NCBI GenBank assembly: GCA_029448655.1
Contig: JACCLO010000007.1
Coordinates: 2,294,001 to 2,358,000, forward strand
From: Wolfiporia cocos
Taxonomy: Eukaryota > Basidiomycota > Agaricomycetes > Polyporales > Phaeolaceae
Length of the DNA: 64,000 nt
Direction: 5' to 3'
Shown here: positions 9,832 to 19,013 of the stretch, one piece after another
How positions within the stretch are numbered: position 1 is the first letter of the stretch
Layout of the letters: each line of letters opens with the position of its first letter
The notes under the pieces: model-generated
Seen by the model: only the letters and a program-made list of their open reading frames with translations
The model's database searches: none
Told to the model about the DNA's origin: nothing
Translations under genes and position numbers: made by a program

Positions 9832-10755
9832 ATGAAAGCTGCACTTTTTAGAATCATGCCCCGCGTTACCCGTCGCACCCGTGGTTCCTCTACTGCCCCC
9901 TACGTTAAGCCGGCGAAGCGGTCCCTTCTCAGCCGCATCGACACCGCCGACATTCCTCGGGCAGAAAACGTCACCTACACCCTTCCTGTAAAGGAAGACT
10001 ACACCGGGAAACTCCATCTTTGGGAGATTCCCGTCCACATGCCAAAGCACATCGCTGAGGCTGGGAAACCCGCTCCTCGACCTCCCAAACCAGTTCCGCT
10101 CGCTAAGCGTATCTGGACAGAGGAAGAAAAACTAGCGCAATCCATTACCGCCATGGAGAATCTCATCGAACTCCGCGAACTCAACAAGCTCAAGCTCGCT
10201 CGCGATAAACTGAATAAGCGAATCGCCGCCAAACAAGCCGCCAAGGAAGCCAAGCAAGCAGCTTCTTCACTGGCCCTCCGTCTCTCCAGCCCGGCAGCCG
10301 GACCTTCTGTTCCGGCCAACCACAAGATTCTCGACCCTTCCCTCGTCTTCGGGAAGAAGAAGCCTCTCCAAGCATGCGATCAAGTTATTCCCATGCTAGA
10401 AGGCACTCTCACTCGCCTCACTCCTCTCGCCAACCACCCCCCTAATTACCCAGGCTTCCATATGGAAAACGACATGCGTTTCCATACTATGGTAGTAGAA
10501 TTGGAGGATCTGGTGGATAACGTAAAGGATAGAGCGAGACGGGGGAGGATCACCAATAGAGACTGGAGAATTATGAAAAAGTATTGCAAACAGCTCGGCA
10601 ATATTTCCTTTTTGGATTGGCGCACGGACTTGGCTCGTATCGTAGCAGAATGCGTAGCGCTACAAATTACGTTTGCCTTCGGTGTAACACCACCTGACAA
10701 GGTGGCAGGGCCCTCAACTACTTCGGTAGAAGAGGATATACTCGCGATTGTATAG
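9832..10755 (+). CDS. Element A extra ORF upstream of gag (ORF0), unknown function
   Basis: The frame is 307 codons, with a second ATG (MPRVTRR) at 9856 that could be the real start. The N-terminus is basic (PRVTRRTRG...), the middle (residues ~95-145) is a charged, helix-prone stretch rich in Lys, Ala and Leu (KLARDKLNKRIAAKQAAKEAK), and the C-terminal third looks globular (RMENDMRFHTMVVELEDLV to LARIVAECVALQITFAF). I recognise no family. It sits between the leader and gag, where ordinary Ty3/gypsy elements have no gene. A decayed counterpart occurs at the same place in element E (55168-56151), which argues that it is a standing component of this lineage. A nucleic-acid-binding or Gag-accessory role is possible but unproven. 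Confidence 0.7.
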   Translation: MKAALFRIMPRVTRRTRGSSTAPYVKPAKRSLLSRIDTADIPRAENVTYTLPVKEDYTGKLHLWEIPVHMPKHIAEAGKPAPRPPKPVPLAKRIWTEEEKLAQSITAMENLIELRELNKLKLARDKLNKRIAAKQAAKEAKQAASSLALRLSSPAAGPSVPANHKILDPSLVFGKKKPLQACDQVIPMLEGTLTRLTPLANHPPNYPGFHMENDMRFHTMVVELEDLVDNVKDRARRGRITNRDWRIMKKYCKQLGNISFLDWRTDLARIVAECVALQITFAFGVTPPDKVAGPSTTSVEEDILAIV

Positions 10756-10856
10756 TAGAAATACTATCATCTTTTAACTCTGAAATAGAGTGCGAGTGTG
10801 ATCTATAACGAAAGTTGCAGCTTTCAAAACCAATCCCTTCTTAAGAATCTAAGACA

Positions 10857-12899
10857 ATGAGTAACCGGAAACTAACATTCGTCACAAACAGATTCACAAA
10901 AATGTCTTCCACCTCCTCCGTCAGCACTCCCCTCGCTCCCCGCAAGATGCGCCTCCGCTCAGAAGGCCCGGTGACACCGGTAGCTGGTCCCTCGGGAACC
11001 CAGCAACTGGTGACGCTGGAGCACCTAAGCGAGGGAGAAGAAGAGGAAGAGGAAGGAGAAGAGGAAATGCCGGAGTTCGCTCCCCCGCAAAGGGAATCTC
11101 CGACCAATCCCATGGGTACACGCCCGGGCTCCCCCATTGCCGGATACCCACCGGCTCGTCGAACTCGCCCTATCGGGCCCGCCACCACACTGGAAATGGA
11201 ATTTTCGGGTCCGACACGACAGACCAATGTCGCTGTCGAGAACAACCTCAAGGCGTACCTTCCTGAGGAGGAACACCACAAGGTGGATGGGTCCATACAT
11301 GGGCCAATCATCGATGCCGCCGTACAACGAAGTGCGGCCATAAGCCATGACACCACCGACACCCTAGGTCGAATGGTGCACGCCCGCCTGGAGCGTATCC
11401 ATGAACGAATTGATTCCCTGGCTGGGCAATCCAGGGCAATCGAACAGAAGGCCCAAGACGAGCTACACGAAGCGGTCAATTCGGTCCGGAACGAGGTATT
11501 GTCCACCATGGTGGACCTCGGCAAGGAACTCCGACAGGAGTACACCGCCAAGCTCTCCGAAATGGAGAAGCAGCTCCGAAAGGACTACCGGTCCCGGCTG
11601 GACGACCTCGAGGATGCGTTCGCAGAACGCATGGAGAAGGTTGACGAGGAACTCCGGAGGATCCGCAAGAATCCCTCCGTTCCCAACCCTCCCGGCGTCC
11701 GCACGCCTCCGGAAGACCCGGTACCGGCCCCCGGTCATGCTCAAGCCAGAGCAGCCGAGGCCGCTGCCGCCGCTCAAGCTGCAGCCGCTGCTGCAGCAGC
11801 CGTCGCCCCGCAGATTCCAGGTCTGCCTCAAAACCTGAAAATCCCCCCTCCCCCCGAATTCTCTGGGTCATCTGGAAAGGTGACTGCGCAGGAATGGGTG
11901 GAGAAGATGGGCCTGTACTTCGGTACGCTCAGGGTCTACGATGACCATGACCGTATCACCACGGCCCTCTTCCGCGTCACAGGGGACGCATACAAGTTTT
12001 TCTCGCCTCTCATCAAGAAGGCAGGAAACGGTGAACCTCTCGGCACCTGGGAGGACTTCACCAAATCCGTAATGGTGCAATATGGGAAGATGACGGATAA
12101 GGAGATCGCGAAGAAGGAAATTCGCGGCTACTACGGCACGAAGGGCAAGGAACTGGCAGAATCGAACTATTTCAATTACTGCGAACGGTTCCGCACCCTC
12201 GGCCGACTCTCCGAAACCGCCAACGAGACTCTGGTGTGGGAATTCACCGAGACTCTCCCCGAAAAGGTTAAGGACACCTTAAACGTCCTCGGCAAGACTC
12301 CGTTCTTCAAGGCCCCGACCGACATCGAACCTCTGATCGACTTCGCTCTGGAAATGTACCAAACGTCATATCCAGACAAGATCAAGGGCTCGATCTTCGA
12401 GAAGGCCGGCAAGAAGGACTCGGCCCCTGCCGAAAAGAAGGAGACGTCCTCCGCTTCTGCGAAGAAGTCGGAGAAAAAGAAGGACAAGGGAAAGGCGCCC
12501 GCCAAAGCCCCCGCCGACACCGCCAATGCCGTCTGCACCTACTGCAAGCAGACGGGACACTATTTCAACAAGTGTCCCAAGCTTGCCGCGGACAAGGCTG
12601 CGGGAACGTTCGTGCCTGCCGCTCAGCGGGCCGAACAACAAAGGGCGAAGGATGCAGCTGCCGCGTCTGGAAAGACCACGGCTGCCCCTTCGGGTAGTGG
12701 AAAGGGACAGGCTTCTGGCAAGAAGCCGTACTCGGCGCCCCCCGCGGATGGCAAGACGTATCGTGCCCGAACGATCTGGGAAGAAGTGACGGCTGACTCA
12801 AGCTCAGCAGGACCCTCGGCCCCCGCCACCACCGTCGCCAATGTCGGGACCATCTCGGTTCCCCTTGCCCCAACCACACGTCTCGAAGACGTTCTGTGA
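10857..12899 (+). CDS. gag: Element A Gag polyprotein
   Basis: A 680-codon frame. Residues ~1-150 are disordered and Pro/Ser/Glu-rich. Residues ~165-275 form a long charged coiled-coil candidate (RLERIHERIDSLAG through MEKVDEELRRIRKN). An Ala run and proline-rich linker follow (~290-330). The capsid-like domain begins at LKIPPPPEFSG and includes TAQEWVEKMGLYFG (~330-500), typical of fungal Ty3/gypsy Gag. A zinc knuckle CTYCKQTGHYFNKC (CX2CX4HX4C, residues ~560-573) near the C-terminus should bind genomic RNA. The stop is TGA at 12897-12899. A later ATG (MSSTSSV, ~10902) could be the true start. Gag assembles the virus-like particle for element A and perhaps for the coding-deficient element F. 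Confidence 0.92.
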   Translation: MSNRKLTFVTNRFTKMSSTSSVSTPLAPRKMRLRSEGPVTPVAGPSGTQQLVTLEHLSEGEEEEEEGEEEMPEFAPPQRESPTNPMGTRPGSPIAGYPPARRTRPIGPATTLEMEFSGPTRQTNVAVENNLKAYLPEEEHHKVDGSIHGPIIDAAVQRSAAISHDTTDTLGRMVHARLERIHERIDSLAGQSRAIEQKAQDELHEAVNSVRNEVLSTMVDLGKELRQEYTAKLSEMEKQLRKDYRSRLDDLEDAFAERMEKVDEELRRIRKNPSVPNPPGVRTPPEDPVPAPGHAQARAAEAAAAAQAAAAAAAAVAPQIPGLPQNLKIPPPPEFSGSSGKVTAQEWVEKMGLYFGTLRVYDDHDRITTALFRVTGDAYKFFSPLIKKAGNGEPLGTWEDFTKSVMVQYGKMTDKEIAKKEIRGYYGTKGKELAESNYFNYCERFRTLGRLSETANETLVWEFTETLPEKVKDTLNVLGKTPFFKAPTDIEPLIDFALEMYQTSYPDKIKGSIFEKAGKKDSAPAEKKETSSASAKKSEKKKDKGKAPAKAPADTANAVCTYCKQTGHYFNKCPKLAADKAAGTFVPAAQRAEQQRAKDAAAASGKTTAAPSGSGKGQASGKKPYSAPPADGKTYRARTIWEEVTADSSSAGPSAPATTVANVGTISVPLAPTTRLEDVL

Positions 12900-13203
12900 A
12901 GAACACACCAGCCCCGCAGCGGCTGGGAGTGTACAGCGCCCCGAAGAAGCGCACCTCTACGAAGAGGCTTCACAGAGACCCCTTATCTTGTGGGAAGATA
13001 AGGCGGTCGTACGTCACCCGGTATCCCATCTCGGTATATTCGGTAACTCGGCAATGGACTTTGCCCGGAGGACTCGGACACTAGCTACACGTGCCCCTCC
13101 TGTAAAATACTTTTATCCTGACCCGCTCGCGTCGAAGTTTTTCACTTTGTAAAATGTACATGGAAACGATTCTCGAGACGACAATAAATCGTTCTCTATC
13201 GAA

Positions 13204-16200
13204 GTGGAACTGTGGGTATATGGAAAGAAAGTAAACGCCATGGCATTAATCGACACCGGTGCATCAATAAGCGTCATAGATAAGAAACTCGTCCATGAGG
13301 AGAAGTTAGTCACTCAGAAACTACCTTCGCCTCTCGAGATTCGCAACGCCGACGGTACCTCTAATACCGCCGGTAATATCAATATGGCAGTAAAAGCTTA
13401 TATGGTGCACGAGGAACACAAGTCCACCGAATTCTTGTACGTAATGGACGTACAGAATGCGGATGTGATCCTCGGATATGACTGGTTCCTGAAACACAAC
13501 CCGGACTTCAACTGGCCGGAAGGAACCTTCACATATCGGTGTACGGAAAAATGCAAACATGGCAAACGGGTTTCGATTTCTGAGGAAGAGGACGAAATCG
13601 AACCCCGCAACATCTATCAGATCATCAATGACTTTCCAATAGATTTTCTCGGCTTAGAGGAGCCTGAGAATCCCTTTGTCGCTTGGGTGAACACCCTTGA
13701 CGAAGGAACGGAACTCCTTATCGACGCCATTCAGTCAATAACGGAGAAGTCGGATGATGAATTCCTGACAGATGCGGATCTCCAGAAATGGAAATCCTTG
13801 GTTCCGGAGGAATACCAGGAGTTTGGTCCCACGGTATTTTCTCAACGCGCATCCGAAAGGATGCCCGAACGGAAACCATACGATCACGCCATCGACTTCC
13901 CCGATGACGCGGTACTACCGCCCCCGAGTAAGGCATACAAGATGTCTCCTCAGGAAGCGAACTCGCTAGATCAGTGGATTCAGGAAGAGTTACGGAAGGG
14001 CTACATCCGACACTCGAAATCTCCGATCGCGAGTCCGGTCTTCTTCGTCCCTAAAAAAGACGGCGGAGCCCGAATGGTAGTCGATTACCGAAAAGTAAAC
14101 GACTTGACCATTAAAAACAGGTACCCTCTCCCACGCATAGACGAGCTTATCGATAAGCTTAGCCAGGCTTCGATATTTACGAAGCTCGACTTGCGTTGGG
14201 GTTACAACAACGTAAGAATCAAGGAGGGAGATGAATGGAAGACCGCATTCATTACGCCTAACGGCCTTTACGAAGCTGTAGTCATGTATTTCGGTTTTTG
14301 TAATGCACCCAGCACGTTCCAACACATGATGAACGATATCCTAGGTGACCTTATCAGAGAAGGAAAGGTCATTGTCTACCTAGACGACATCCTTGTGTTC
14401 GGAAACGACCTGTTGGAACACCGTCGTATTGTCAAGCAAGTATTACAAATCTTGCAAGACAACGACTTGTTCGCGAAGCCTGAAAAGTGCTTTTTCGAAC
14501 AAAGCAGTATTGAATACCTGGGAATGATCATTTCCAAAGGAAAAGTCGAAATGGACCCTAAGAAGGTAGCCGGTGTCATGGACTGGCCTACACCTGCCAA
14601 GGTGAAGGACGTCCAAGCCTTTGTTGGCTTCGCCAACTACTACCGTCGGTTCATTAAAGATTTCTCCAAAGTGGTTAAGCCGTTAACCGAACTGTCCAAG
14701 AAAAACACGCAATGGAACTGGGGACCCGAACAAGCGGAAGCCTTCCAAACTCTCAAGGAAGCTTTCACATCGGCTCCAATACTCCGGATCCCAGATCAGG
14801 AATCCCCGTTCCGCGTGGAAGCGGATTCTTCCGATTACGCAACTGGTGCGGTGCTATCACAATACTCTTCGGAGGATAAGCTCTGGCACCCGGTAGCCTT
14901 TTACTCGAAATCTCTATCAGCACCCGAAAGGAACTATGAGATTTACGATAAGGAGTTGCTCGCAATCATCCGCGCTCTAGAGGAATGGAGACATTACCTC
15001 GAAGGACATCCACACAAGTTTGAAGTATGGTCGGATCATCTCAATCTGACATATTTCAAATCGGCACAACGGCTAACCCGGAGACAGGCACGTTGGAGTC
15101 TTTACCTGACAAGGTTCAACTTCACCATGTGCCACAAACCCGGTAAAACAATGCTCACGGCTGACCCTCTGTCACGGAGGCCAGACCATGAAGAGGGGGT
15201 GGAACTCGACAATCGCGATCAAATTTTGCTGAAACCGGAATACTTTACGGTTAGGGCGCTAGAAGCGTCACAGCAGGAGATACAATCAGGCGACGAGGAC
15301 CTTCTCCGACAAATCCGACAAGCCCTCATGGACGATCAAATTACCAAAGATTACCAGGAACTACTGAAAAGTGGTCCCAAGGAATTCGGTAAAGATCTCC
15401 AGGAATGGAACATGGAGGCCGGATTACTCCTCAGACGAGGAAAAGTGTACGTTCCAAAAGAGCCTAAAGAATTGCGCACGAAGATTCTGGAGTTACATCA
15501 TGACCATGTGACTGCCGGACACTTCGGACGATGGAAGACCTATGAACTTCTATCACGTAATTACTGGTGGCCTGGAATGACCACGATGGTAAAGCAATAC
15601 GTGGAAGGTTGTGACACATGTCAACGCATGAAGAACCACAACCAGACCCCGTACGGACCCCTGCAACCGCTCCCAGTCCCGGAAGCACCTTGGGACACCG
15701 TCACAATTGACCTTATCGTCCACTTACCGCCCAGCGGCGAATTGAAACAATTCAATGCTATTATGGTAATAGTGGACCGGCTTACCAAGCGAGCGCACTT
15801 CATTCCCACATCAGACAAGATAACGGCGAAAGAATTAGCGAACCTCCTATACCTTCGGATCTATCCGAACCACGGACTTCCGAAACAAATCATTTCGGAT
15901 AGAGGCCCGCAATTCGCAGCTGCCTTGTTTAAGGGATGGTGTGAACAATTGGGAATCCAACGGTCAATGACAACTGCCTATCACCCGCAAGCGGATGGCC
16001 AGACGGAGAGAGTTAACCAAATCCTGGAACAATATCTTAGATGTTACATCGATGTTATTCAGAAGGATAACTGGTCATGGTTTCTCCCTACGGCCGAATT
16101 CGCGTACAACAACGCGGCTAGTGAGACAACAAAGAATAGTCCATTCTTTGTCGAACTAGGAAGGCATCCCAACGCAGGACCTACGAATTTACGTCCAACA

Positions 16201-17376
16201 CAATACGTGGACCTAAATGTCATTGCTTACGAACGATGGTCAGCACAAGAACAAGCTAAGGCAGCAATGAAACTGGCTGCTGAACGCTGGTCTTGGTACT
16301 ACGATCAACATAAGCGCTCGGTACCGTTTAAAGTCGGCGACAAAGTTCTCGTTGACGCCCGAAGCTGGCAAGACTCCGAAAGAAGTCTTAGTCCACGCTA
16401 TTTGGGACCATTTAGGATAATTGAACAATTATCTCCGGTCACCTTTAGGGTACACATGGACGAGCAATACAGGGCTTACCACCCAGTATTCCACGCTTCC
16501 AAGTTGGTCATGTACAAGGACCCGGTGCATCAGAAAAAACCAGAGCCTCAACCAGAAATGGTCGACGGCGAGGAATTATGGGAAGTCGAGAAGATCTTAG
16601 ATCATCGTCTCCGCGCAGGAAGAGTTGAATACAGAATCCGATGGAAGGGATTCGGTATCAATGACGACTCCTGGGTACGCGAAGCCGACCTCGACACGGC
16701 ATATGACATTCTGCAGGAATACAAGGCTTCACACGCCATTCCAATGCAGGATGTCCCCCTCAGGCGATCAGCTAGAAGGAAAGAAGCAATTCATGTCTTC
16801 GACCCTGACAGCGACGACTGGGAAGCCGATGAATGCACGTGGCCAGACGACTGGCCGCAGTATCGCGAAGAATTTGCGAAGGATCCTAAGCAGCGCATGG
16901 TTAGACACCCCGACGGGGGATGGATGTCAGCTGACATTAACCAAAACGCGGACTTGAAAATCGTAGTCGGTGAAGGTGGCCGAATGCCGGAAAAGGGAAC
17001 CAAGGACTCGGTTGGGTTTGACCTGTACACTGCAACAGGCGATGTTCTGCCAGCTCACGGGCAGACAGAATACAACACCAAACTGAAAATCCAGGTACCT
17101 TTCGGCACTTACGGACGTATCGCCCCCCGCTCTAGTCTTGCCCGAAAAGGCATAGACGTAATGGGTGGCGTTATCGACCACGATTATCAAGGCGAAGTAA
17201 TCATCATTCTCCGGAATCACTCCGATATATCTATCGACATTCGGGCCGGTGATAAGATTGCTCAGCTCATCTGCGAAGTTGCTAAGGACCCGCACATTAC
17301 GCTACACGGAAAATCTTACTTTGAAAAGATTAAATCCGAGCGCGGTACTGGTGGTTTCGGCTCCACAGGAAAGTAA
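13204..17376 (+). CDS. pol: Element A Pol: PR-RT-RNase H-IN-chromodomain-dUTPase
   Basis: About 1390 codons. Protease: ALIDTGAS at residues ~14-21. RT: YLDDILVF with the catalytic Asp pair at ~393. RNase H: begins EADSSDYATGAVLSQ (~538). Integrase: HHCC zinc domain (LHHDH...CDTCQ, ~762-805), then the Asp/Asp/Glu core with TIDLIV, SDRGPQF and DGQTERVN. A GPF-type region follows (RYLGPFRIIEQL, ~1065). Chromodomain at ~1125-1175 (WEVEKILDHR, YRIRWKGFG). The C-terminal ~120 residues are a trimeric-type dUTPase with all five motifs: GFDLYTA, APRSSLA, GVIDHDYQGEV, GDKIAQLI, GTGGFGSTG. The frame opens at 13153 just after an in-phase TAA (13150-13152). The start used here is a GTG; the first ATG is at 13240, at the protease active site. 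How Pol is made is therefore unclear. Confidence 0.95.
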   Translation: MELWVYGKKVNAMALIDTGASISVIDKKLVHEEKLVTQKLPSPLEIRNADGTSNTAGNINMAVKAYMVHEEHKSTEFLYVMDVQNADVILGYDWFLKHNPDFNWPEGTFTYRCTEKCKHGKRVSISEEEDEIEPRNIYQIINDFPIDFLGLEEPENPFVAWVNTLDEGTELLIDAIQSITEKSDDEFLTDADLQKWKSLVPEEYQEFGPTVFSQRASERMPERKPYDHAIDFPDDAVLPPPSKAYKMSPQEANSLDQWIQEELRKGYIRHSKSPIASPVFFVPKKDGGARMVVDYRKVNDLTIKNRYPLPRIDELIDKLSQASIFTKLDLRWGYNNVRIKEGDEWKTAFITPNGLYEAVVMYFGFCNAPSTFQHMMNDILGDLIREGKVIVYLDDILVFGNDLLEHRRIVKQVLQILQDNDLFAKPEKCFFEQSSIEYLGMIISKGKVEMDPKKVAGVMDWPTPAKVKDVQAFVGFANYYRRFIKDFSKVVKPLTELSKKNTQWNWGPEQAEAFQTLKEAFTSAPILRIPDQESPFRVEADSSDYATGAVLSQYSSEDKLWHPVAFYSKSLSAPERNYEIYDKELLAIIRALEEWRHYLEGHPHKFEVWSDHLNLTYFKSAQRLTRRQARWSLYLTRFNFTMCHKPGKTMLTADPLSRRPDHEEGVELDNRDQILLKPEYFTVRALEASQQEIQSGDEDLLRQIRQALMDDQITKDYQELLKSGPKEFGKDLQEWNMEAGLLLRRGKVYVPKEPKELRTKILELHHDHVTAGHFGRWKTYELLSRNYWWPGMTTMVKQYVEGCDTCQRMKNHNQTPYGPLQPLPVPEAPWDTVTIDLIVHLPPSGELKQFNAIMVIVDRLTKRAHFIPTSDKITAKELANLLYLRIYPNHGLPKQIISDRGPQFAAALFKGWCEQLGIQRSMTTAYHPQADGQTERVNQILEQYLRCYIDVIQKDNWSWFLPTAEFAYNNAASETTKNSPFFVELGRHPNAGPTNLRPTQYVDLNVIAYERWSAQEQAKAAMKLAAERWSWYYDQHKRSVPFKVGDKVLVDARSWQDSERSLSPRYLGPFRIIEQLSPVTFRVHMDEQYRAYHPVFHASKLVMYKDPVHQKKPEPQPEMVDGEELWEVEKILDHRLRAGRVEYRIRWKGFGINDDSWVREADLDTAYDILQEYKASHAIPMQDVPLRRSARRKEAIHVFDPDSDDWEADECTWPDDWPQYREEFAKDPKQRMVRHPDGGWMSADINQNADLKIVVGEGGRMPEKGTKDSVGFDLYTATGDVLPAHGQTEYNTKLKIQVPFGTYGRIAPRSSLARKGIDVMGGVIDHDYQGEVIIILRNHSDISIDIRAGDKIAQLICEVAKDPHITLHGKSYFEKIKSERGTGGFGSTGK
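15189..15200 (+). promoter_or_regulatory. Element A candidate central polypurine tract
   Basis: TGAAGAGGGGGT between RNase H and integrase is identical to the 3' polypurine tract at 17402-17413. It sits in a stretch (15168-15200) nearly identical at the DNA level in elements A, D and E, although the surrounding codons differ at synonymous sites. It could prime a second plus strand in the middle of the cDNA, as in lentiviruses and Ty1. Confidence 0.6.
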
Positions 17377-17401
17377 TCGTTCCATTAGGGACAATGAAAC
17401 C

Positions 17402-17413
17402 TGAAGAGGGGGT
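17402..17413 (+). promoter_or_regulatory. Element A 3' polypurine tract
   Basis: TGAAGAGGGGGT lies 2 nt before the 3' LTR (TGTCAC at 17416). This is the standard primer site for plus-strand DNA. The same GGGGGTAA-TGTCAC joint occurs in elements D and F. Confidence 0.9.
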
Positions 17414-17415
17414 AA

Positions 17416-18114
17416 TGTCACAGATTTGGGACATGCCACTATTTTTCCCGTATTTTTACCTATTTATCTGGTATTTCTACGACCTTGTAGACATTTACGC
17501 TGCTAAGCGCCCGTCTACACGTACACGCAACCAAACAACACGTACACAACGCGGTATACGTCCACTTGTCATAACAACACGTACATAACACGGTTATACG
17601 CGTCAATGACTCAGCGGACTAACCTCCGGTGTCACGCGCTTTGCTCATATCCCGATACCGGGCTATGTCAGTACAATTGGATAAGCGGCCCGCTCGTTAT
17701 CACATGCCAATGCCTTTACGATTACTCATATCCCGATGCCGGTATATAAGAATCACATGCATGGCTTACTAACGTAGCTACAGCCACTTCCACAACATGG
17801 ACCTACGGTCCAAACAAACGATCTTACTGGTGCGGCCATTACCGGCGCACATGGTCTATTGTAGTTTACGACTTAGCTGTATTAGTTATGTCTGCGCACA
17901 GACCGTCTTCATGTTTGGCTCCCTTACTGGTAACCAAACAATGCATGTATATAAGTAGGGCTATCACTGCGGATAAGCCTTAGATTTGTTCTCTGCATTC
18001 GCACAGTTACATACCATCTCTGCTTGCGCCCACTAGCCTCCTCACCAACCTTCTGCAACATCTTCAAGTCGCTTATAAGGTTATAGTGTGAGTCCCACAG
18101 TCTAGTCTGTGTCA
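17416..18114 (+). repeat. Element A 3' LTR
   Basis: 699 bp, matching the 5' LTR except at 17896. It is followed by the TGTGG duplication. Confidence 0.95.
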
Positions 18115-18309
18115 TGTGGTGTTGCATGTACTTAAGGCTCACAAGTCTGAGGTGTACTCCTCAGACTTATCAATGTACCATTGGGGCATGTCCTTCTCTT
18201 ATCCTTAACCTCTGCTGTTGTGAATACTGTCACTAGTCTGGTGTGGTGACCCAGGCTGAATGTGACCCCTCAGTATGAGACACCAACCTCAGGCAGGAAT
18301 CCTGGGTCA
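18115..18309 (+). mobile_element. Right half of the older LTR split by element A
   Basis: The first 5 bp are the second TGTGG copy. The segment continues the LTR begun at 7909 and ends in GGGTCA, like the other LTRs here (AGTGAGTC..GGGTCA type ends). Confidence 0.6.
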
Positions 18310-18356
18310 AGCCTCTCAGGCAGATGACTTGATGGTGATAGTGTTACCTGATTTTT

Positions 18357-18810
18357 TGTCACGGTTTTAGCATGTGACCTTATATTGCCATACACCGGGG
18401 TTGAACTCATGTATCCATGTCCCCCTATCACATGATCTCCCTTCCGGTCACCTGATGATGCAGTAGTACAGTATCTTAGCGCTATCTTATCTACCTTAGC
18501 GTAGGGGCCACCTTTAGGGTGGCCTTAGTGTCTTTGATGTGCCGTCACACATGTACTTAAGCTGGGACGTTCTGGGGCTTACTCCCCAGAACCTTTATTG
18601 TAACATTGGGGTGTGTCCTTCTTACAACACTTCTCCCCTGTGTGCTTGGTCGATGACTACGTCTGCTGGGCTCTGCCCTATATCCCCGTGCTAGTCTGTG
18701 GTTCCCCTCTGGTAGCATCATACGCGACATCAGCAGGACCATACCCTGTGTTAGCCAGCAGTGCTGGTAGCCCCTCATTAGCACGTAGGCCCAGAAGTAA
18801 GTCTGCATCA
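18357..18810 (+). mobile_element. Solo LTR, 454 bp
   Basis: Starts TGTCACGG, ends CTGCATCA, and is flanked by TTTTT at 18352-18356 and 18811-18815. A homopolymer duplication is weaker evidence than a mixed 5-mer, but both LTR ends fit the local families. Confidence 0.75.
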
Positions 18811-19013
18811 TTTTTGTGGCTAAAAAATGTGGTGCGAGAGACTTTGGTATGAGTATTGTGGCAGTGTAGCGCACATGTGCAGTAATATTCCTTCTCCCCA
18901 TTTTCGTTATACACATATAAGGGAGCTCTTGGCATATTGACTGGTGCACATGGTGAGTACAAAACAGGATGTTAAAATTAAAGTGTATTGTCTGTTCAAA
19001 GTACAGGGCAGGC
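18811..19013. other. Short non-coding spacer
   Basis: Nothing recognised between the solo LTR and the element G LTR. Confidence 0.4.

Larger units (their letters stand above)
8111..18114 (+). mobile_element. Element A: apparently intact Ty3/gypsy chromovirus with dUTPase
   Basis: The element is 10,004 bp with 699-bp LTRs (8111-8809 and 17416-18114) and the 5-bp target duplication TGTGG at 8106-8110 and 18115-18119. Order: 5' LTR, 11-nt self-primer site, ~1-kb structured leader, extra ORF (9832-10755), gag (10857-12899), pol (PR-RT-RNase H-IN-chromodomain-dUTPase, 13204-17376), polypurine tract, 3' LTR. By eye the two LTRs differ at a single base (8591 C against 17896 G), which implies a very recent insertion. 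The large frames are unbroken, so A is a plausible source of proteins for related defective elements in the window. Expression of pol is a puzzle because of the TAA at 13150. Confidence 0.95.

Noticed and set aside
13149..13204. A 56-bp intron removing the TAA before element A pol
   Set aside because: Donor GTAAAA and an AG are present at fungal intron length, but removing 56 nt puts protease out of frame.
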